Assembly (NCBI GenBank): GCA_044359525.1 | Contig: JBIKLY010000068.1 | Coordinates: 1 to 19,696 of the forward strand | Reading direction: 5' to 3' | Length of the DNA stretch: 19,696 nucleotides | DNA from: CAJBIL01 sp044359525 | GTDB taxonomy: Bacteria > Pseudomonadota > Gammaproteobacteria > Burkholderiales > Rhodocyclaceae | In this document: positions 8,206-15,768 of the stretch, in pieces | Layout: the number at the start of each line of letters is the position of its first letter | How positions within the stretch are numbered: the stretch's first letter is position 1 | Made by a program: the position numbers and the translations under genes | Notes under the pieces: generated by a model | What the model saw: only the letters and a program-made list of their open reading frames with translations | What the model was told of the DNA's origin: nothing | Database searches by the model: none

Positions 8206-8493
8206 ATGTCGCTTACCCTGGAACAAGTCCGGCGGGTTGCCCACCTTGCCCGAATCGAAGTCAGCGACGCCGAGGCGCAAAGCACGCTCGGCCACCTGAA
8301 CGGGATTTTCGCCCTGATTGAAGAGATGCAAGCGGTCGATACGACCGGCGTCGAGCCGATGGCGCACGCGCAGGATCTGGCGCAGCGTTTGCGCGAAGAT
8401 CGCGTCACCGAGTCGGATCAGCGCGCTGCCTTTCAGGCCGTCGCCCCCGAAATTGAAGGCGGCCTCTACCTCGTGCCGCAGGTGATCGAATGA
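8206..8493 (+). CDS. gatC: Asp/Glu-tRNA amidotransferase subunit C
   Basis: Small subunit that wraps around and stabilises GatA in the GatCAB complex, which converts Asp-tRNA(Asn) and/or Glu-tRNA(Gln) to the amidated form. The 95-aa product shows the family opening (LTLEQVRRVAHLARIEVSDAE) interrupted by no unusual residues, and the end FQAVAPEIEGGLYLVPQVIE contains the typical GLY-VP-V-E close. The start at 8206 fits the family length, although no clear ribosome site is visible. The stop codon overlaps the gatA start by 4 nt (ATGA), so the two are coupled. Confidence 0.96.
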   Translation: MSLTLEQVRRVAHLARIEVSDAEAQSTLGHLNGIFALIEEMQAVDTTGVEPMAHAQDLAQRLREDRVTESDQRAAFQAVAPEIEGGLYLVPQVIE

Positions 8494-9974
8494 TCACGCG
8501 CGACCTCAAAGCCCTTGCCCAGGCACTGGCCAACAAGGAAATCTCGAGCGTCGAACTGACGCAGCTCTACCTTGACCGCATCGCCTGTCTGAATCCGGAA
8601 ATCAACGCTTTCGTCACCGTCGATGCCGAAAAAAGCCTCGCCCAGGCACGTGCCGCCGATCAGCGCCTGGCGGCCGGTGAAAATTGCGGCCCGCTGACCG
8701 GTATTCCGCTGGCCCAGAAAGATATTTTCTGCGCCAAGGGCTGGCGCACGACCTGCGGTTCGCGAATGCTCGACAATTTCGTCAGCCCCTACGACGCGAC
8801 GGTGATCGCCAAGTTCGACGCGGCCGGCGCGGTCAATCTCGGCAAGACGAACATGGACGAATTCGCCATGGGCTCGTCGAACGAGACCTCGTTCTTCGGC
8901 CCGGTGAAAAACCCCTGGGATACCGCACGCGTTCCCGGCGGCTCGTCTGGCGGCTCGGCGGCGGCGGTCGCCGCACTGCTCGCCCCCGCCGCGACCGGTA
9001 CCGATACCGGCGGCTCGATCCGCCAGCCGGCCGCGCTGTGCAACCTGACCGGCCTGAAGCCGACCTACGGCGTGGTGTCGCGCTACGGCATGATCGCCTT
9101 CGCCTCGTCGCTTGACCAAGCCGGCCCGATGGCCCGCTCGGCCGAAGACTGCGCGCTGCTGCTCAATGCCATGGCCGGTTTCGACGAACGCGATTCGACC
9201 AGCCTTGACCGTCCGCTCGAAGATTACAGCGCGCCACTGAATGCCGCCGCTGGCGACAAGCCGCTGGCCGGGTTGAAAATCGGCCTGCCGAAAGAGTTTT
9301 TCGGAGACGACGAAAAAACGGGCTGCACGCCGGAAGTCATGCAGCTCGTTGAGGCCGCGCTCGCCGAATACCGCAAGCTCGGCGCCGAGACAGTCGCCAT
9401 CAGCCTGCCGAACATGAAGCTTTCGGTGCCGGCCTACTACGTCATCGCACCGGCCGAAGCCAGCTCGAATCTGTCGCGCTTCGACGGCGTGCGCTACGGC
9501 TATCGCGCACCGGACTACAGCGACCTCAACGACATGTACAGCAAGAGCCGGTCACAGGGTTTCGGCGCCGAGGTCAAACGGCGCATCCTGATCGGCGCCT
9601 ACGTACTGTCGCACGGCTACTACGACGCCTATTACCTGCAGGCGCAGCGCATCCGCCGCCTGATCGCCAACGATTTCGTTGCCGCCTTCAGACAGTGCGA
9701 CGTGATCATGGGGCCGACCAGCCCGAGCACGGCGTTCAAGCTCGGCGAAAAAGCCGCCGATCCGGTACAGATGTACCTCTCGGACATCTATACCATCGCC
9801 GTCAACCTTGCCGGCCTGCCCGCCATGTCGATTCCCTGCGGCCTGGCCAACGGCTTGCCAGCCGGCCTGCAGCTGATCGGCGACTATTTCGGCGAAGCGC
9901 GGCTGCTCAACGTCGCACATCGCTATCAGCAGGCGACCGGCTGGCATCTGCAGCGTCCGGCCGGGCTCGCCTGA
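8490..9974 (+). CDS. gatA: Asp/Glu-tRNA amidotransferase subunit A (glutaminase)
   Basis: Amidase-signature enzyme that releases ammonia from glutamine and passes it to GatB. The 494-aa product carries the full Ser-cisSer-Lys triad: K77 in PLAQKDIF, S152 in PGGSSGGSAAA and S176 in TDTGGSIRQPA. The rest of the amidase fold is intact to the C terminus (PAGLQLIGDYFGEARLL). Length is normal for the family. It overlaps gatC by 4 nt and is followed after 10 nt by a small lipoprotein gene rather than directly by gatB. Confidence 0.97.
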   Translation: MITRDLKALAQALANKEISSVELTQLYLDRIACLNPEINAFVTVDAEKSLAQARAADQRLAAGENCGPLTGIPLAQKDIFCAKGWRTTCGSRMLDNFVSPYDATVIAKFDAAGAVNLGKTNMDEFAMGSSNETSFFGPVKNPWDTARVPGGSSGGSAAAVAALLAPAATGTDTGGSIRQPAALCNLTGLKPTYGVVSRYGMIAFASSLDQAGPMARSAEDCALLLNAMAGFDERDSTSLDRPLEDYSAPLNAAAGDKPLAGLKIGLPKEFFGDDEKTGCTPEVMQLVEAALAEYRKLGAETVAISLPNMKLSVPAYYVIAPAEASSNLSRFDGVRYGYRAPDYSDLNDMYSKSRSQGFGAEVKRRILIGAYVLSHGYYDAYYLQAQRIRRLIANDFVAAFRQCDVIMGPTSPSTAFKLGEKAADPVQMYLSDIYTIAVNLAGLPAMSIPCGLANGLPAGLQLIGDYFGEARLLNVAHRYQQATGWHLQRPAGLA

Positions 9975-9984
9975 GATTCTGCGC

Positions 9985-10521
9985 ATGCGGCGGATTTACG
10001 CGGCAACCCTGGCCCTGTTCCTCGGCGCCTGCGCGACCCCGGAGCCGGTGCCCGAGCCGCCACCGGCACCCGCGCCGGTCGCCGCCGCGAAAGTGCCAAA
10101 GCCCGAGCGCATCGAATCGCAGCCGCTCAAACATCTGCGCAACCGCAATCTCAAACCGATGCCAGTGCAGGCACTGAACGTGAAAACCCAATGCACCTTC
10201 CGCGATGCCATCGGGACGCGCGGCAAGATGGACCTGCAGGTGAAGAACGCCGAAGTACAACGCTTCACCGCCGAAGTAAACATTCCGAAGCAGGGCACCT
10301 GCCGCTTCGACATGAAGAATTTCCAGCAGATCGGCACCCTGCCGACCGTCCAGCTCGCCGACGCCGCCAGCGGCTGCTCGGTGCGCATGTGGTCGCAGGA
10401 ACTGGGGCGGGAAAAAAGCGTAACGGTCGCCTTTACCGGCTGCCAGGCGCAGTGCAGCGGTGATTCTTTCAGCTATCTCTGGCCGATTCTGGTGGATACC
10501 CGGAACGGTCGCTGTTCTTGA
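9985..10521 (+). CDS. Small Cys-rich putative lipoprotein of unknown function, inside gatCAB
   Basis: I do not recognise a named family. The 178-aa product begins with a lipoprotein signal (MRRIYAATLALFLGAC, lipobox LGAC, Cys16), then a Pro/Ala-rich linker (about 19-41) and a globular part of about 110 residues rich in beta-type sequence. Besides the lipid-bearing cysteine there are six others (70, 106, 131, 153, 157, 177), an even number consistent with three disulfides in the periplasm. There is no Lys/Arg or Asp at +2 that would clearly dictate sorting (residue 17 is Ala), so outer-membrane placement is more likely. It sits 10 nt after gatA and 27 nt before gatB on the same strand, so it is probably co-transcribed, but nothing links it to tRNA amidation. 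Confidence 0.85.
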   Translation: MRRIYAATLALFLGACATPEPVPEPPPAPAPVAAAKVPKPERIESQPLKHLRNRNLKPMPVQALNVKTQCTFRDAIGTRGKMDLQVKNAEVQRFTAEVNIPKQGTCRFDMKNFQQIGTLPTVQLADAASGCSVRMWSQELGREKSVTVAFTGCQAQCSGDSFSYLWPILVDTRNGRCS

Positions 10522-10548
10522 CCAGTGAGTAAGAGTGGGTAACAAATA

Positions 10549-12000
10549 ATGAAACAATGGGAAGTCGTCATCGGCATCGAGACGCACGCGCAGCTCTCGA
10601 CGCAATCGAAAATTTTCTCCGGCAGCTCGACGGCCTTTGGCGCCGAGCCGAACGTACAGGCCAGCGCAGTCGATATCGCGCTGCCCGGCGTGCTGCCGGT
10701 GCTCAACAAACACGCCGTCGAGTGCGCGATCCGCTTCGGGCTGGCGGTGGGCGCCACGGTTGCGCCGAAATCGGTTTTTGCGCGCAAGAATTATTTTTAT
10801 CCGGACCTACCCAAAGGCTATCAGATCAGCCAGTTCGAGCTGCCAGTGGTCGTTGGCGGCCAGCTGACGATCCAGGTAGGCCAAGGTGACAAGGCCGTCG
10901 AGAAGACCGTCAACCTGACGCGCGCCCACCTTGAGGAAGACGCCGGCAAGTCGCTGCACGAAGACTTCCACGGCAAGACCGGCATCGACCTCAATCGTGC
11001 CGGCACACCGCTGCTCGAAATCGTCACCGAACCCGACATGCGCTCGTCGGCCGAGGCCGTCGCCTACGCCAGGGCGCTGCACGCACTGGTACGCTGGATC
11101 GGCATCTGCGACGGCAACATGCAGGAAGGCTCGTTCCGCTGCGACGCCAACGTCTCGGTGCGCCGCCATGGCGAAGCGCTCGGCACCCGGCGCGAGATCA
11201 AGAACCTCAACTCCTTCCGCTTCATGCAGCAGGCCATCGACTATGAAGTGCAGTGGCAGATCGCCACGATCGAGGATGGTGGCCGCATCGAGCAGGCCAC
11301 CGTGCTGTTCGACCCGGACAGCGGCGAGACGCGCGCCATGCGCTCCAAGGAAGACGCGCATGATTACCGCTACTTCCCCGATCCCGACCTGCTGCCGCTG
11401 ATCATCGACCGTGACTGGGTCGAACGGACGCGCGCCGCGATGCCCGAACTGCCGGTCGCCAAACGCGATCGCTTTGTGGCCGATTACGCGCTTTCCGCTT
11501 ACGACGCGACGGCGCTGACCGCTTCGCTCGAAGTGGCCGATTTTTTCGAAGCGACGGTGGCCATCGGCGGCAAGAACAGCGCCAAGATCTGCGCCAACTG
11601 GATAGCCGTCGATCTGGCCGCCCGCCTCAACAAGGAGGGCCGGGAAATCGGCGATTCGCCGGTCTGTGCGGCAAAACTCGGCGGCCTGGTCGCACGCATC
11701 ACCGACCAGACCATTTCCAACAATATCGCCAAGAAGGTATTCGAGGCCTTGTGGAACGGCGAAGGACAATCTGCCGATGAAATCATCGAAAAGCAGGGAC
11801 TGAAACAGATTACCGACAGCGGCGCCATCGAAGCGTTGATCGACGAAGTCCTCACCGCCAACGCGGCGATGGTCGCCGAGTTCAAGGCCGGCAAGGAAAA
11901 AGCCTTCAATGCGCTGGTCGGTCAGGCGATGAAAGCAACCAGGGGCAAGGCCAACCCGCAACAGGTGAATGATCTGCTGCGTAAAAAACTCGGGGATTAA
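10549..12000 (+). CDS. gatB: Asp/Glu-tRNA amidotransferase subunit B
   Basis: Subunit that binds the mischarged tRNA, activates its side-chain carboxylate with ATP and receives ammonia from GatA. The 483-aa product has the GatB catalytic domain (about 1-290) with VIGIETHAQLST, YPDLPKGYQISQ (84-95), LEEDAGKSLH (128-137), DLNRAGTPLLEIVTEPDMRS (147-166) and RCDANVSVR (197-205). It is followed by the helical and YqeY-like tail (about 330-481, ending VNDLLRKKLGD) that contacts the tRNA. The length and motifs are intact. It is separated from gatA by the lipoprotein gene, yet the same-strand short spacing suggests one transcript. Confidence 0.97.
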   Translation: MKQWEVVIGIETHAQLSTQSKIFSGSSTAFGAEPNVQASAVDIALPGVLPVLNKHAVECAIRFGLAVGATVAPKSVFARKNYFYPDLPKGYQISQFELPVVVGGQLTIQVGQGDKAVEKTVNLTRAHLEEDAGKSLHEDFHGKTGIDLNRAGTPLLEIVTEPDMRSSAEAVAYARALHALVRWIGICDGNMQEGSFRCDANVSVRRHGEALGTRREIKNLNSFRFMQQAIDYEVQWQIATIEDGGRIEQATVLFDPDSGETRAMRSKEDAHDYRYFPDPDLLPLIIDRDWVERTRAAMPELPVAKRDRFVADYALSAYDATALTASLEVADFFEATVAIGGKNSAKICANWIAVDLAARLNKEGREIGDSPVCAAKLGGLVARITDQTISNNIAKKVFEALWNGEGQSADEIIEKQGLKQITDSGAIEALIDEVLTANAAMVAEFKAGKEKAFNALVGQAMKATRGKANPQQVNDLLRKKLGD

Positions 12001-12039
12001 AGGCCGCCGTCGGGAAAATAACACGACCGCAGCTGAACC

Positions 12040-12672
12040 TCACTGCAGGGTTCGTGTGCGTTGCATCAACTCGCGAAAACGACGCTGATCCTCGTCAAAC
12101 TTGAGGCGGACACTTTCAAGATCTCTTTTCTTCGAAGCAATCACCGACTGCAGTGCCTCGATTTCGGCGTCGGCATCACGCAAGCCTTTTTCAACCAATG
12201 CCGGCATCTGTTTTTTCTTGTAAAACTCGGCTTCGTTTTCGAATTTCTTGCGGTGACCCTGAACTTCAACAATCTTTTCCTCGGCGGCCTTGATCGAGGT
12301 TTTTACATCCTGCTCTGCCCGACGGCGCAACAGTTCGAGATCTTTTTCCGTGCCATAGGTATCGAGCAAAGCCTGGTCCTTGCGCTTCTGCTCGCGCAAG
12401 ACATGCTCCTGCTCCTTGCGCCGCTCATCATCCGCCGCTCGTTGGGCACGCTGCTCGCCCGTCAGCGGCGCTTCAATATTACGTACCGTGCGACCTGAAG
12501 CGCCAAGCTCACGATAGGCCCGCCCGTAGCATGCCTGCGGGAGAATATCGCCACAGACCTGCTTGCCGGTCTCGGCAATACAGCAATAGAACTCGCCGGC
12601 AGCCGTAGCCGAGCCGGCACTCGAAAGTGCCAGCAAAAACAGACTCAAATTAAGCGTTGTGCGCAACCCCAT
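12040..12672 (-). CDS. Secreted coiled-coil protein of unknown function downstream of pyrE
   Basis: Not assigned to a named family. The 210-aa product has a signal peptide (about 1-25, cut near ATAA-GEF). A short Cys-containing segment with C30, C31, C40 and C48 (CCIAETGKQVCGD...) loosely recalls DUF4124-type periplasmic modules. The last 135 residues are charged and helical, with long heptad-like stretches (about 70-105, 110-150, 160-207), so it is probably an extended coiled coil. The reading frame overlaps the end of pyrE. ATG at 12672, GTG at 12681 and TTG at 12666 are all possible starts; GAGGAG at 12674-12679 is well placed (7 nt) only for the TTG. It is convergent with gatB, with 39 nt between stop codons. 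Confidence 0.85.
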   Translation of the reverse strand: MGLRTTLNLSLFLLALSSAGSATAAGEFYCCIAETGKQVCGDILPQACYGRAYRELGASGRTVRNIEAPLTGEQRAQRAADDERRKEQEHVLREQKRKDQALLDTYGTEKDLELLRRRAEQDVKTSIKAAEEKIVEVQGHRKKFENEAEFYKKKQMPALVEKGLRDADAEIEALQSVIASKKRDLESVRLKFDEDQRRFRELMQRTRTLQ

Positions 12673-13306
12673 ACTCCTCACGATAGCACGCCACCGCCGC
12701 TTCGTTTTTATTGAAATCGGGGCGCGTCCGGAGAAACGCCATCAAGTCATCGAGACAGGCGACCGCAACGACCGGAATGCCATAATCACGTTGCACCTCC
12801 TGCACCGCCGACAGGGCACCGGTGCCGCGTTCCATGCGATCGAGCGCAATGACCACACCGGCCGGCGTGGCGCCTGCCGCACGGATCAGCTCAACCGACT
12901 CGCGAACCGACGTTCCGGCAGAAATTACGTCGTCAATGATCAGCACGCGACCGGCCAGCGGCGCGCCAACGATCGAACCGCCCTCGCCGTGGTCCTTGGC
13001 CTCTTTACGATTGTAGGAAAAAGGCAGATTGCGGCCATCGCGCGCCAAGGCAACTGCCGTTACCGCGGCTAGCGGTATGCCTTTGTAGGCGGGCCCGAAA
13101 AGCATATCTGCAGCGATTCCGCTGGCGTTGATGGCCTTGGCGTAAAATTGCGCCAGTCGATCAAGCGCCACACCGTCGTTGAACAAACCGGCATTGAAAA
13201 AGTAGGGCGACAGGCGCCCGGCCTTGGTTTTGAACTCGCCAAAACACAGCACGTTCCGGGCGACCGCAAACTCGATGAATTCCTGTCGAAAGTCCATAGC
13301 TGCCAT
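12650..13306 (-). CDS. pyrE: Orotate phosphoribosyltransferase
   Basis: Fifth step of pyrimidine synthesis: joins orotate to PRPP to give orotidine monophosphate in the cytoplasm. The 218-aa product contains the PRPP-binding motif VLIIDDVISAGTS (121-133), the flexible catalytic loop RKEAKDHGEGG (100-110), and the N-terminal FKTKAGRLSPYFFNAG (25-40) typical of the proteobacterial enzyme. Start at 13306; an ATG three codons later (13297) is also possible. It diverges from xth with only 38 nt between start codons, so at least one promoter must lie inside the other gene. Its last bases overlap the following coiled-coil gene. Confidence 0.96.
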   Translation of the reverse strand: MAAMDFRQEFIEFAVARNVLCFGEFKTKAGRLSPYFFNAGLFNDGVALDRLAQFYAKAINASGIAADMLFGPAYKGIPLAAVTAVALARDGRNLPFSYNRKEAKDHGEGGSIVGAPLAGRVLIIDDVISAGTSVRESVELIRAAGATPAGVVIALDRMERGTGALSAVQEVQRDYGIPVVAVACLDDLMAFLRTRPDFNKNEAAVACYREEYGVAHNA

Positions 13307-13344
13307 TTGATTTGTCTTACCGTCATTCTTCGCAGGGATTCTGT

Positions 13345-14127
13345 ATGTTACGCATCATCACCCTAAATCTCAACGGCATTCGCTCGGCATGGAGCAAGGG
13401 CGTACTGGCGTGGACTGCAGCGCAGCGCGCCGATGTCGTTTGTCTGCAGGAACTGAAGGCGCAGCACGCCGACCTTGTTGAAGAAATGAAGGCGCCCGAC
13501 GGCCTTCATGCCTACTATCACTGCGCCGAAAAGAAAGGCTACAGCGGTGTCGGGCTGTGGTGCCGGAGCAAGCCGGACGCCGTGATCGAAGGACTTGGCA
13601 ACGCCGAATTTGACGCTGAAGGCCGTTACCTGCGCGCCGACTTCGGCAAACTCTCGGTGATTTCGCTTTATCTGCCATCGGGCTCCAGCTCGCCCGAGCG
13701 GCAGGAGGCAAAGTTCCGTTTCATGGAAGTCTTCTTCCCGCACCTGCTTGAACTGGCCAATAGCGGGCGCGACGTGGTCATTTGCGGCGACTGGAACATC
13801 GCACACCAGGAAATTGATTTGAAGAACTGGAAGAGCAACCGGAAAAATTCCGGTTTTCTGCCCGAAGAGCGCGCCTGGGTCAGTCGCTTGTTGAACGAAG
13901 CCAACTGGCACGATGTCTATCGGCAACTCAATCCGGAGACAACCGAGGACTGTTACACGTGGTGGTCGAATCGTGGCCAGGCCTGGGCCAAAAATGTTGG
14001 CTGGCGACTCGACTACCAGCTGGCGACACCGGCACTCGCCGGCACGGCACGTCAGGCCACCGTTTACAAAGCGCAACGTTTCTCCGATCACGCACCGCTT
14101 TGCATCGATTATGACTATGCACCATGA
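13345..14127 (+). CDS. xth: Exodeoxyribonuclease III (AP endonuclease)
   Basis: Mg-dependent DNA repair nuclease that cuts 5' of abasic sites and degrades DNA 3' to 5'. The 260-aa product has all exonuclease-endonuclease-phosphatase motifs: LNLNGIRSAW (7-16), LQELKAQ with metal ligand E36, SLYLPSG with Y109, GDWNIAH with D149 and N151, RLDYQLA with D223, and SDHAPL with D248-H249. The ATG at 13345 is preceded by AGGGA at 8 nt and begins the conserved MLRIITLN, so the longer open frame upstream is not used. A uracil-DNA glycosylase gene lies 2 kb away on the other strand; both enzymes act in base-excision repair, but they are in different transcription units. Confidence 0.97.
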   Translation: MLRIITLNLNGIRSAWSKGVLAWTAAQRADVVCLQELKAQHADLVEEMKAPDGLHAYYHCAEKKGYSGVGLWCRSKPDAVIEGLGNAEFDAEGRYLRADFGKLSVISLYLPSGSSSPERQEAKFRFMEVFFPHLLELANSGRDVVICGDWNIAHQEIDLKNWKSNRKNSGFLPEERAWVSRLLNEANWHDVYRQLNPETTEDCYTWWSNRGQAWAKNVGWRLDYQLATPALAGTARQATVYKAQRFSDHAPLCIDYDYAP

Positions 14128-14242
14128 ATCTTCAGATTGATCTATGCCTGCAAATTGGATAATCTGGAGACACTGGTTCAACACGTTTCAAAGCGCTGCG
14201 CCATAACTTCCCCCTTCGTTACCCTTTACCACGAGGTTTGCC

Positions 14243-14563
14243 ATGTCCGAATCTACCGATCTGTCCACCGTCAATAAGGAAAAACTCGTCTCCGACATGA
14301 AAATTGTCGTCGCCGACGCCGAAGAGATCCTGCGTGCCACAGCCAGCGTCGCTGGCGAAAAAGTGGGTGAACTGCGCGAGCGTATCCAGGAGCGTCTGCG
14401 TGACGCCAAAATCCGCATCGCCGACGCCGAAGCCGCGCTGGTCGACAAGACCAAGGCCGCTGCCCGTGCCACCGATGACTTCGTGCATGAGAACCCCTGG
14501 CGCGCCGTCGGTATTTCGGCCGGCATCGGTCTGCTGCTCGGCATCATCATCGGCCGTCGCTAA
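14243..14563 (+). CDS. YqjD/ElaB-like (DUF883) inner-membrane protein
   Basis: The family contains small C-tail-anchored proteins; E. coli YqjD binds 70S and 100S ribosomes at the membrane in stationary phase. The 106-aa product has a long charged helix (about 10-80, with DAEEILRATA and IRIADAEAALVDKTKAAA) and the hallmark end VHENPWRAVGISAGIG, then a single glycine-zipper membrane helix finishing GRR. The ATG at 14243 follows ACGAGG at good spacing. A possible promoter lies upstream (TTGATC at 14137, GATAAT at 14158, spacer only 15 nt), which I rate weak. It heads a run of four small membrane-protein genes. Confidence 0.93.
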   Translation: MSESTDLSTVNKEKLVSDMKIVVADAEEILRATASVAGEKVGELRERIQERLRDAKIRIADAEAALVDKTKAAARATDDFVHENPWRAVGISAGIGLLLGIIIGRR

Positions 14564-14578
14564 GCGACTGCCCGCTGC

Positions 14579-15013
14579 ATGAGCAAATCCCCAGGCGGTG
14601 ACCCTGCCGGCCAGCATGACAGTCAGAACGCCGGTCTGTTCACCGCTCTGAAAAACGTCAGCGCCACGCTGCTGGCGACCGGGCGCACGCGATTCGAACT
14701 CCTCAGCAATGAATTCGAAGAGGAGAAGTTGCGCGCCATCAATCTTCTGCTGATGGCAGAAGCGATGGCGTTCTGCCTCGGTATCGGCATCCTGCTGCTC
14801 GTTGCCCTGCTCGCCGTACTGTTCTGGGACAACCGGGTTGCCGTCATTGGGGGCTTTGCCGGCCTGTTTCTAGTGCTTGGCGGCATCTTCTTCAGCGCCT
14901 TGAAGCGCGCCACACAACGCCCGACAAAACCCTTCGCCAGCAGTCTGGCCGAATTGGAAGAAGACCTTCGCCAGCTGAAAGCGGCGGCACGCAATGAATC
15001 AAGCGCTGGTTGA
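14579..15013 (+). CDS. YqjE-like phage-holin superfamily membrane protein
   Basis: Related to E. coli YqjE and the Phage_holin_3_6 family, whose function is unknown. The 144-aa product has an amphipathic N-terminal helix (about 20-55, LFTALKNVSATLLATGRTRF), two membrane helices (about 56-82 and 86-107) and a charged helical tail (SSLAELEEDLRQLKAAAR). Despite the holin name there is no phage gene near. It starts 15 nt after the yqjD-like gene, as in enterobacterial yqjDEK, and overlaps the next gene by 20 nt. The ribosome site is weak. Confidence 0.9.
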   Translation: MSKSPGGDPAGQHDSQNAGLFTALKNVSATLLATGRTRFELLSNEFEEEKLRAINLLLMAEAMAFCLGIGILLLVALLAVLFWDNRVAVIGGFAGLFLVLGGIFFSALKRATQRPTKPFASSLAELEEDLRQLKAAARNESSAG

Positions 15014-15314
15014 TATCGCCATCCGGCGTGGCCGGTTGATCGAACGTATCGCCAACCAGCGTACGGCACTGAGCCGCGAGCTGCAGCCGGTCTGTGGCGT
15101 ATTGCACACCGCCGATCAGGGCATCGCCCGCGCCCGCACGGCCGCCGCCTTTCTCAAGAATCACCCCGGCTTCGTGCTTGCAGCGGTAGCATTGCTGGTT
15201 GCGCTGAAACCCCGCCGTGTGTGGCGTTGGGCGAAGCGCGGGTTCCTTGTCTGGCGCACCTGGCGCAGCCTGCGCGGACAACTCGCCGGCATCGGGCTGC
15301 GCTTCACTTCATGA
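14994..15314 (+). CDS. YqjK-like small protein
   Basis: The family is defined by E. coli YqjK, third gene of yqjDEK; function unknown. The 106-aa product has a basic helical N-terminal half (IAIRRGRLIERIANQRTAL), one short hydrophobic segment (about 57-72, HPGFVLAAVALLVALKP) and a strongly basic Trp/Arg-rich C terminus (RRVWRWAKRGFLVWRTWRSL). The start lies 20 nt inside the yqjE-like gene in another frame, and its stop codon overlaps the next ATG by 4 nt, so all are probably translated together. The assignment rests on position and general resemblance. Confidence 0.82.
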   Translation: MNQALVDIAIRRGRLIERIANQRTALSRELQPVCGVLHTADQGIARARTAAAFLKNHPGFVLAAVALLVALKPRRVWRWAKRGFLVWRTWRSLRGQLAGIGLRFTS

Positions 15315-15628
15315 GCAAGGCGCCACCCGATACAGCGCTTAAACGCATGCTGGCCTCACAGAAAAGCCAGGCCCGCCAGTTTGTTGCCGATCTGGTGCGC
15401 ATGCGCGGCCTGATGCCGCTGCTGATGAAACACCGTAATGGTGGTGTCTGGACGACCGAGGAAAAAAGCGAACTGCTGCAACAGATGCGCATCCTCTCGC
15501 GCGTTTCGCCCTATCTGCTATTCCTCCTTCTGCCCGGCTCGGCCCTGTTGCTGCCGGCCTACGCCTGGTGGCTGGATCGCCGACGCAATGCGCGCGGGCC
15601 GCAACCTGCACCCACCCTCGACTTGTAG
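15311..15628 (+). CDS. Small LETM1-like membrane protein, fourth gene of the yqjDEK-type cassette
   Basis: The 105-aa product has a charged N-terminal helix and one hydrophobic segment at about 66-87. Residues about 52-84 (KSELLQQMRILSRVSPYLLF, then LLLPGSALLLPA) align without gaps to my recollection of the LETM1 membrane segment of eukaryotes (LLRTVADLFRLVPF, then VVVPFMEFLLPV), sharing LL, R, P, F, P and LLP. LETM1 is a mitochondrial inner-membrane protein implicated in cation/proton exchange and ribosome binding. The rest of LETM1 is absent, so function cannot be transferred. It overlaps the yqjK-like gene by 4 nt (ATGA), which sets the start at 15311. Just downstream is a palindromic repeat. 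Confidence 0.85.
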   Translation: MSKAPPDTALKRMLASQKSQARQFVADLVRMRGLMPLLMKHRNGGVWTTEEKSELLQQMRILSRVSPYLLFLLLPGSALLLPAYAWWLDRRRNARGPQPAPTLDL

Positions 15629-15660
15629 TCAATCTCGTTATAAAGAAACGAAAAAACATC

Positions 15661-15747
15661 ACCACCAAGGCACCAAGAGCACAAAGTTTCACCAAGAAAA
15701 CGATGTGTTAACTTGGTGTTCCTTGGTGAACTTGGTGTCTTGGTGGT
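15661..15747. repeat. GCACCAAG-type palindromic repeat; probable bidirectional terminator
   Basis: Outer arms 15661-15677 and 15731-15747 are inverted repeats with one mismatch in 17. An inner pair (TTCACCAAG at 15688-15696 and CTTGGTGAA at 15722-15730) continues the palindrome. The arms consist of repeated CACCAAG(R) units. It fills the gap between two convergent genes (stops at 15628 and 15769). On the minus strand the stem is followed by GATGTTTTTT; on the plus strand by TCGCATTTTGTTGTTG. A terminator role in both directions is therefore plausible. The architecture matches the elements at 24-70 and 5930-6073, but the unit sequence differs. Confidence 0.75.
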
Positions 15748-15768
15748 TCGCATTTTGTTGTTGACTAA

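Noticed and set aside
10807..12024. Long open frame on the minus strand opposite gatB (and similar ones opposite gatA, mreC and mrdA)
   Set aside because: Codon-bias shadows of conserved genes; no family motif, ribosome site or sensible hydrophobic pattern.
12001..12039. GTCG/CGAC hairpin between the convergent gatB and coiled-coil genes as a terminator
   Set aside because: Four-pair stem with no T run; not convincing.
14130..14169. Inverted repeat CTTCAGATT / AATCTGGAG after xth as a terminator
   Set aside because: The loop is 22 nt, the stem AT-rich, and no T run follows.
14579..15013. Holin-like gene as a sign of prophage
   Set aside because: It is the YqjE relative in a yqjDEK-type context; no lysin, tail or integrase gene is present.
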